From contig SVMQ01000111.1 in NCBI GenBank assembly GCA_015067375.1, positions 1-7,131 on the forward strand: 7,131 nucleotides of DNA. The letters are read 5' to 3'. Below are positions 6,896-7,131 of this stretch, piece by piece. The position numbers and the translations under genes are program-made. How positions within the stretch are numbered: the stretch's first letter is position 1; each line of letters starts with the position of its first letter. The notes below the pieces were generated by a model that was not told the origin of the DNA, ran no database searches, and worked only from the letters and a program-made list of their open reading frames with translations. This DNA comes from Oscillospiraceae bacterium. Lineage in GTDB: Bacteria > Bacillota > Clostridia > Oscillospirales > Ruminococcaceae.

Positions 6896-7111
6896 TTATT
6901 CTTCTGTAAAGAAGCTCTCCATCGGCTTTTTGAGTATCTTCGACAGACCGTAAAGCTCAATGTCCGACACTGTACGCGCTCCATCCTCAATGCGCGAAAT
7001 AGAGCCGCGGCAGATGTAGACTGCTATAGTTTCAAGCTTGTCCGAAAGCTGCTGCTGGCTGAGCTTTTGCTCTGTGCGGAATTTTCGCACCTGCTTGCCT
7101 ATCATATTCAT
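6896..7111 (-). CDS. Small XRE-family (HTH_3) transcriptional regulator
   Basis: 71 residues. A single Cro/C1-type helix-turn-helix fills almost the whole protein: a first helix near MIGKQVRKFRTEQ, LSQQQLSDKLE (helix 2), ISRIEDGARTV (recognition helix and following turn) and SDIELYGLSKIL (final helix). Stand-alone proteins of about 65-75 residues opening with M-N-x-I-G-K are a recognisable Clostridia type, which supports this start. However, no clear ribosome site precedes ATG 7111, an alternative ATG lies at 7105, and the frame stays open to the window edge, so a longer N-terminus cannot be excluded. There is no effector domain. It is convergent with apgM, and its promoter and targets are outside the window. 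Confidence 0.75.
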   Translation of the reverse strand: MNMIGKQVRKFRTEQKLSQQQLSDKLETIAVYICRGSISRIEDGARTVSDIELYGLSKILKKPMESFFTEE

Positions 7112-7131
7112 TTTGTCGCCGTCAATAATTC

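Noticed and set aside
5791..6990. Minus-strand open frame of 399 codons opposite apgM and the XRE gene
   Set aside because: It spans the intergenic hairpin and the XRE gene in another frame, with a Cys-rich, low-complexity translation unlike a folded protein. It is an antisense artefact.

Overview
The window looks like chromosomal DNA from an anaerobic Gram-positive Firmicute, most likely a Ruminococcus-like member of the Clostridia. This is inferred from the mid-range base composition, strong AGGAG-type ribosome sites, consensus-like sigma-A promoters, a zinc-ribbon/transmembrane protein with a Thr-rich linker (TTTTEAPE), a NifX-like protein of the kind common in anaerobes, and an ApgM-type phosphoglycerate mutase. 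No rRNA, tRNA, CRISPR array, insertion sequence or phage gene was seen.

Layout. Bases 1-623 (minus) hold the N-terminal 207 codons of a TadZ/CpaE-like protein: a degenerate receiver-like domain, then a ParA/MinD-type ATPase domain whose P-loop has lost its lysines. A 246-bp divergent intergenic region follows, with a good promoter for each direction. On the plus strand, 870-3299 encodes an 809-residue fusion: N-terminal zinc ribbon, one membrane span, TPRs, an unidentified beta-rich segment and a C-terminal ABC-type sugar-binding domain. Thirteen bases later comes a 131-residue NifX/NifB-C-like protein with a Cys/His-rich tail, then a strong terminator. These two genes form an operon.

From 3829 a fully consensus sigma-A promoter drives a SulP-family anion transporter with a STAS domain (3898-5553). 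A separate promoter at 5576 precedes an ApgM-type phosphoglycerate mutase or homoserine-kinase-like enzyme (5638-6840). A hairpin terminator separates that gene from a convergent minus-strand XRE-type regulator (6896-7111) near the right edge.

The genes do not form one obvious pathway. SulP, the mutase-like enzyme and the small regulator look like ordinary housekeeping or accessory genes under separate control. The part most worth attention is the left half: a membrane-tethered solute-binding protein fused to a cytoplasmic zinc ribbon, co-transcribed with a metal-binding-type small protein and divergent from a TadZ-like atypical ATPase. A role in sensing or surface assembly is possible but is inference only.
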